Shown: positions 40,991-44,321 of the stretch, piece by piece
Layout of the letters: each line of letters opens with the position of its first letter
Numbering within the stretch: position 1 is the first letter of the stretch
DNA from: a virus
DNA: 44,321 bases
Virus record (IMG/VR): IMGVR_UViG_3300045911_000122
Location: 1-44,321 of that record
Strand: one strand, 5' to 3'
Notes under the pieces: generated by a model
Database searches by the model: none
What the model saw: only the letters and a program-made list of their open reading frames with translations
What the model was told of the DNA's origin: nothing
Translations under genes and position numbers: made by a program

Positions 40991-41665
40991 ATGAAAAAAA
41001 TAGCTAATATAGTTACATCTCCAACGAAATATACAGAAGATTTGGAATGGTCTGAACCAATTTCATATAAAATAAAATTATTGCAAAATACAGATTGGAT
41101 TGTTCAGCAAGGATCAGGTGTGGTAAAACAACATAAATGGCTTCAATGGAGAGAAGCCGTAAGGAAATGCACCAGAAACTCATCTGAATCCCCAAATGAT
41201 TTACAACTTAAATTGGAAAAATTAGATTCTGAAATTCCCAAATTAATTAGATATAATTCAATTGATTTTTCTGATATTTCTTTATATAAAGAAACTGTAA
41301 TAAAACTTGTAAAATATTATTATTGTAAAAAATTAGATATTGATATTGCAACATATCTTAATAATATTTTATTGTTAGAAGAAAGATACAAAGAAGCAAA
41401 ATACTATCTTGAGACAAAAGATATATCAAAATGTCATTTTATAAAAAGTTATATGGATATAACTGGAAAAGACGTTGAAAGTACGGTACAATTTTTCATT
41501 GAGCAGAAAGAGTTTTATTTCATCTTACTCCTAAGAAACCAAAAAGAAGTAGAATCAAAAATAAAAGAAATTAATAATATTAACGAAATGGAAGCTCTTC
41601 AAAAAATTTACGAAGAATATAATGTATGGATATCGACATTGACATTGACCCCCTTGCAGATTTGA
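40991..41665 (+). CDS. Fibre-assembly-like hypothetical protein
   Basis: A 224-residue protein. The stretch LLQNTDWIVQQGSGVVKQHK and WLQWREAVRKC resembles the tail-fibre-assembly pattern (LL.xTDW...W..YR.ALR). The rest is helical with no recognised family. It follows the fibre-like cluster, as assembly proteins usually do, and overlaps the DnaE-like C-half gene by 40 nt in another frame. Confidence 0.6.
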   Translation: MKKIANIVTSPTKYTEDLEWSEPISYKIKLLQNTDWIVQQGSGVVKQHKWLQWREAVRKCTRNSSESPNDLQLKLEKLDSEIPKLIRYNSIDFSDISLYKETVIKLVKYYYCKKLDIDIATYLNNILLLEERYKEAKYYLETKDISKCHFIKSYMDITGKDVESTVQFFIEQKEFYFILLLRNQKEVESKIKEINNINEMEALQKIYEEYNVWISTLTLTPLQI

Positions 41666-42192
41666 CAGGTATGAATTTTGTAAGAGCATCAATGATTGAA
41701 AATGATAAAATTAAACAACATCCAGTTGGTGTATATTTTCAATCTATTCCAATCGATATGGATTCCGGACTTGCTGCAATACCGTATCGACATGCTCAAG
41801 AATATGGTTTCATAAAAATTGATTTATTAAATCTTAATCTTTTAAAAAATTTTGAAAGCAGAAAAGAAGTCTTAGCAGTATTAAATATAAAACCGGATTG
41901 GACTTTATTACAAGATGAAACAATTGTAAAACGTCTTTTCCATATTAAAAATCATTTTGATTTGGTATCGAAATGTAAACCGCAATCAGTAGAAGATTTA
42001 GCAGATATATTGGCTCTTATTCGACCTAATAAAATTAAATTTATTGATAAATATTTAAAATCAAAAAAAGAAATAAGAAAATTTTTATACGATAAAATAG
42101 ATGACAGTGATTTGAGAAAATCTCATGCTATAGCATACGCACTTAATATTGTATTACAAATTAATTTGATTAAATTAGGAGCAGATATATAA
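41626..42192 (+). CDS. C-terminal half of a DnaE (DNA polymerase III alpha)-like protein
   Basis: A 188-residue protein that starts at the DnaE catalytic motif: MDIDIDIDPL (compare PDFDVDF, two catalytic Asp). Next comes QHPVGVYFQSIPI (compare HAGGVVIAP), then EYGFIKIDLLNL with Asp66 in the place of the third catalytic Asp (VKFDFLGL). LFHIKNHFDLVSKCKPQSVE and DLADILALIRP match the region FQLES...ALFRP, and RKSHAIAYALN matches NKSHSAAYALV. It continues the protein at 32706-33227. It is far smaller than DnaE. In frame, a TAA lies 3 nt before the ATG. Confidence 0.75.
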   Translation: MDIDIDIDPLADLTGMNFVRASMIENDKIKQHPVGVYFQSIPIDMDSGLAAIPYRHAQEYGFIKIDLLNLNLLKNFESRKEVLAVLNIKPDWTLLQDETIVKRLFHIKNHFDLVSKCKPQSVEDLADILALIRPNKIKFIDKYLKSKKEIRKFLYDKIDDSDLRKSHAIAYALNIVLQINLIKLGADI

Positions 42193-42500
42193 TGTTTACT
42201 ATACTTCATAGTATTAATGAAAACATAAATTCTATAAAATTAAATACACATCAATCATATAGTTTGTTATTAATATACTCAAGTCCAACAGAAGAATTAG
42301 CATTAGAATATATTAAATCTAGCGAAAAATTAATAGCTGCAACAGCGTATTTGAAAGAAATGCAATTAATAAAATATAATCCATCTGGATATAAAATTAA
42401 TGATGCTGGACTAAAAGTATTAATTTATAATGGATTTATAGATGAAGATGGGAATTTAACGTTAAAAGGTAAAAATCTATTAAATACTAAAAAATCTTAA
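42192..42500 (+). CDS. Small winged-helix-like hypothetical protein
   Basis: A 102-residue protein. Helices and a wing-like end (AATAYLKEMQLIKYNPSGYK, INDAGLKVLIYNGFIDEDG) suggest a small winged helix, perhaps DNA-binding. The ATG shares one base with the upstream stop. It faces the convergent minus-strand gene 2 nt away. Confidence 0.6.
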   Translation: MFTILHSINENINSIKLNTHQSYSLLLIYSSPTEELALEYIKSSEKLIAATAYLKEMQLIKYNPSGYKINDAGLKVLIYNGFIDEDGNLTLKGKNLLNTKKS

Positions 42501-42501
42501 A

Positions 42502-42954
42502 TTAAATAATCTCATTTGGAGACTCTATAATTCTCCCTTTGTAAACAACTTCTATATTTTCAGGAATATCCTTCTTTCTTTTCCTCTTTATTTTAATTGG
42601 ATTACCCATGTTAAATGAAAATAATGGACCTAAAACTCTAGAAACATAATGAAGTGGAAACAATTTAATTATTTTATAGTATTCTAAACCTATATTATTC
42701 TTAGCTAAAAAAATTGAAAAAGGAATTTTATTGGAATCTTTCATGTACCATTCTTCTGCATATGAAAGTAATGTGTTTTCATCCAGATTTAGAGGTTGAC
42801 ATTCATCTAAAACAAATGCTTGTATGTAATCTGCTATGACATTATCAATTATTGTTATTTGTGGTTTTTCGTTGTATTTAACCAAAGAAACAAAGCGATA
42901 ACCATTATAATTTTCTGGATAGTTTTCTGGTATTAATTCAATTTTTTTCATCAT
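42502..42954 (-). CDS. Hypothetical protein
   Basis: A 150-residue protein, not recognised. It has a mixed fold with a basic segment near the end (NPIKIKRKRKKDIPENIEVV). It overlaps the upstream minus-strand gene by 4 nt, so both belong to one small late unit. Confidence 0.6.
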   Translation of the reverse strand: MMKKIELIPENYPENYNGYRFVSLVKYNEKPQITIIDNVIADYIQAFVLDECQPLNLDENTLLSYAEEWYMKDSNKIPFSIFLAKNNIGLEYYKIIKLFPLHYVSRVLGPLFSFNMGNPIKIKRKRKKDIPENIEVVYKGRIIESPNEII

Positions 42955-43223
42955 ATTATAATCAACACGTTTATTAATTCTACAGTTGATACTGTTATTT
43001 CTATAGTATTTATATCTAATATTTTAACTTTATCTGGAATAATTAACTGTTTATCTGCATTATAAACATTGCATATTATTGCAGTCGTTCCAAAATTATG
43101 TTGAATTGTATATACATTATTCCCAGATAAGCTAATTGAACCTGATACTAATCCAGTATCATTGTCTAATATCACTTTATTTCCAGAATTAACGTCAATA
43201 TAAATTTGATAAAATCTTTTCAT
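42951..43223 (-). CDS. Small beta-rich, fibre-tip-like protein
   Basis: A 90-residue protein. YTIQHNFGTTAIICNVYNAD and IIPDKVKILDINTIEITV follow the pattern (W/Y-x-I-x-H-xLG...VxVYD...I.D.N.V.I) common in tail-fibre modules. A structural role is likely. A TATAAATA box on the same strand is 5 nt before the ATG. Confidence 0.62.
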   Translation of the reverse strand: MKRFYQIYIDVNSGNKVILDNDTGLVSGSISLSGNNVYTIQHNFGTTAIICNVYNADKQLIIPDKVKILDINTIEITVSTVELINVLIII

Positions 43224-43228
43224 TTTTG

Positions 43229-43236
43229 TATTTATA
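43229..43236 (-). promoter_or_regulatory. T4-type late promoter (minus strand), divergent pair
   Basis: TATAAATA on the minus strand just before the ATG at 43223. With the plus-strand box at 43250 it forms a compact divergent late promoter pair 13 nt apart. Confidence 0.5.
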
Positions 43237-43249
43237 GTAAATTAATGGA

Positions 43250-43257
43250 TATAAATA
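43250..43257 (+). promoter_or_regulatory. T4-type late promoter (plus strand), divergent pair
   Basis: An exact TATAAATA box 21 nt before the ATG at 43279. Confidence 0.6.
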
Positions 43258-43278
43258 CAAAAAACTGGAACCAAAAAA

Positions 43279-43689
43279 ATGAAATTACTAAAAGAATTAA
43301 AAATTTATAAAATGAAAGAAATAGATAGTTCAGATCAAGATAAAGATAATTATGATTTAGATTCTGATTTTAATGATCATGATTATAAGTATGACTATGA
43401 AGACGATGACTATGAAGACGATGACACCAAAAACTACCAAGGTAACATCAGGTCAGTACCAGGAGCATTCTTAGTTTATAAAAGACAGGCTGAAGATTCC
43501 ACATATGAAGAATTATGGATTTATAATTCCGGAAAAGATATAAAACACGAGATGAAAATAAGAAGGGCTATTTTAGCTGGAACTGATATATCTCCACAAA
43601 CTGGTAAATCTAATGATAATAAACAGACAGCAAAAATAGTATCATTGGGCAACGTTCAATTTTTAAACATTTTTGGTATACCAAACTAA
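43279..43689 (+). CDS. Acidic conserved phage protein
   Basis: A 136-residue protein. Residues about 15-52 are a strongly acidic Asp/Tyr block (DYEDDDYEDDD). The rest, NIRSVPGAFLVYKRQAEDST, YEELWIYNSG and IRRAILAGTDI, looks like a widespread T4-like family of unknown function, possibly virion-associated given the late promoter. Confidence 0.7.
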   Translation: MKLLKELKIYKMKEIDSSDQDKDNYDLDSDFNDHDYKYDYEDDDYEDDDTKNYQGNIRSVPGAFLVYKRQAEDSTYEELWIYNSGKDIKHEMKIRRAILAGTDISPQTGKSNDNKQTAKIVSLGNVQFLNIFGIPN

Positions 43690-43690
43690 C

Positions 43691-43719
43691 TTTACAGATC
43701 CTAAAAAGAGTGCTATATT
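43691..43719 (+). promoter_or_regulatory. Sigma70-like promoter for the last two genes
   Basis: TTTACA at 43691-43696, 17 nt, TATATT at 43714-43719, 20 nt before the ATG at 43740. Confidence 0.65.
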
Positions 43720-43739
43720 GTACCAAAAATAGGTTTTCT

Positions 43740-43973
43740 ATGGATCAATACAATGGTTCTGTAAATCAATTAAGCACTGCAAGGAGTAATATCCATGGAC
43801 CAGCATTTATGGCGAACGACGAATATACAAAAAGTTTAGTGATGAAATTATTTAAATTAAAATCTATAATAAAATCTGAGAAAGCTTCTGAACTGAAGAA
43901 AAAATTAGCAAAGAAAAAATACGATAAGATTTTAAAGAACATTTTAAAGGTGAAAAATGATAATAACATTTAG
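43740..43973 (+). CDS. Small basic hypothetical protein
   Basis: A 77-residue protein from the ATG at 43740 (the in-frame ATG at 43710 lies in the promoter and is rejected). It has a Lys-rich helical end (KSEKASELKKKLAKKKYDKI). No family recognised. It overlaps the next gene by 17 nt. Confidence 0.6.
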   Translation: MDQYNGSVNQLSTARSNIHGPAFMANDEYTKSLVMKLFKLKSIIKSEKASELKKKLAKKKYDKILKNILKVKNDNNI

Positions 43974-44321
43974 TGCTGCTCAGGGGCAAGGTAAAAGCAC
44001 TTTTATAAAAGACATCTCTACAAGATCTAAAATGTCTTCTGATATGACAATATATCCAACTAAAAGTGCTAGAACTATTATTGAATCTTATGGTCAGAAT
44101 CTACAAGATATTTACGCAAATAAAAATACATTATGTAACTTTCAGTTGGATGTATTAAAACTTCATACCGAAATATTTAATTATAGTTATAATACAAAAT
44201 ATTTGTTAGTTGAAAGATCCTTCATAGATATTTTAACATTCTCTGTCCTAAATTTAGGAAGATTTAATGATTTGTCATCTTGGTTAGATGATTTCGAATC
44301 ATTATGCCTTGAAAACCAATC
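43957..44321 (+). CDS. P-loop ATPase or kinase-like protein (partial, runs off the window)
   Basis: At least 121 residues, open to the window end. It starts MIITFSAAQGQGKSTF, a P-loop of the form AxxxxGKS, and continues with YLLVERSFIDILTFSVLNLG, the strand-Glu-Arg-Ser-x-Asp pattern of AAA-type nucleotide-binding proteins and nucleoside/nicotinamide kinase-like phage proteins. A preceding AAAGGTG serves as ribosome-binding site. The function is undecided without the rest. Confidence 0.75.
   Translation, partial: MIITFSAAQGQGKSTFIKDISTRSKMSSDMTIYPTKSARTIIESYGQNLQDIYANKNTLCNFQLDVLKLHTEIFNYSYNTKYLLVERSFIDILTFSVLNLGRFNDLSSWLDDFESLCLENQ

Noticed and set aside
1-44321. tRNA genes
   Set aside because: I found no cloverleaf candidate by eye, including in the gaps; a dedicated search could still find one.

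Overview
The window is about 44 kb of a T4-superfamily myovirus genome, AT-rich throughout and coding almost edge to edge. The assignment rests on recognisable homologues of the T4 head genes 21, 22 and 23, neck-type genes 13/14, terminase 16 and 17, replication genes 41, 44, 62 and 32, and recombination genes uvsX, uvsY and uvsW. T4-type late promoters (TATAAATA) and bacterial sigma70-type promoters (TTGACA, 17 nt, TATAAT) are both visible. A phage-encoded outer-membrane beta-barrel with a signal peptide points to a Gram-negative host. The AT-rich composition suggests a low-GC host, perhaps aquatic, but the host cannot be named from this sequence.

Layout. 1-1578: end of an unidentified gene (portal by position), two small prohead-core candidates and the gene 21 prohead protease. 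1575-5199: a homing endonuclease gene broken by an IS607-type element (tnpA and tnpB on the minus strand). 5203-9247: accessory genes including a PTH2-type peptidyl-tRNA hydrolase, a GroES-like co-chaperonin, a zinc ribbon, a GNAT-like protein and the porin-like protein. 9419-11927: scaffold 22 and major capsid 23 under late promoters. 12043-13647: a second, intact homing endonuclease. 13679-15149: a DUF5675 protein and a membrane protein. 15287-19951: two large neck/structural proteins. 19960-26844: helicase 41, small terminase 16, a T5 A1-like metallophosphoesterase, a gene with a possible -1 frameshift, large terminase 17 and a SWIM-type protein. 26853-33227: 32, uvsX, an unknown gene, uvsY, uvsW, two small genes and the N-terminal part of a DnaE-like polymerase. 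33252-37146: late genes, then clamp loader 44 and 62. 37179-41665: a fibre-like family with Pro/Thr-rich repeats. 41626-44321: the matching C-terminal part of the DnaE-like protein, small genes and an ATPase cut by the window end.

How it fits together. Protease 21, scaffold 22, capsid 23 and probably the GroES-like protein build the head; 16 and 17 package DNA; the gp13/14-like proteins close the neck. Helicase 41, clamp loader 44/62, gp32 and UvsXYW replicate and recombine the DNA. The order is shuffled relative to T4, and replication and virion genes are interleaved.

Most unusual points: (1) an IS607-type element nested inside a homing endonuclease gene, with a nonsense codon splitting its recombinase and at least sixteen short near-perfect inverted repeats spread through its two genes; (2) a miniature DnaE (Pol III alpha)-like polymerase whose two halves lie 8.4 kb apart; (3) a perfect A AAA AAA slippery heptamer ahead of a plausible -1 frame extension; (4) a neck protein carrying an array of Trp-rich modules that recur in the fibre genes.
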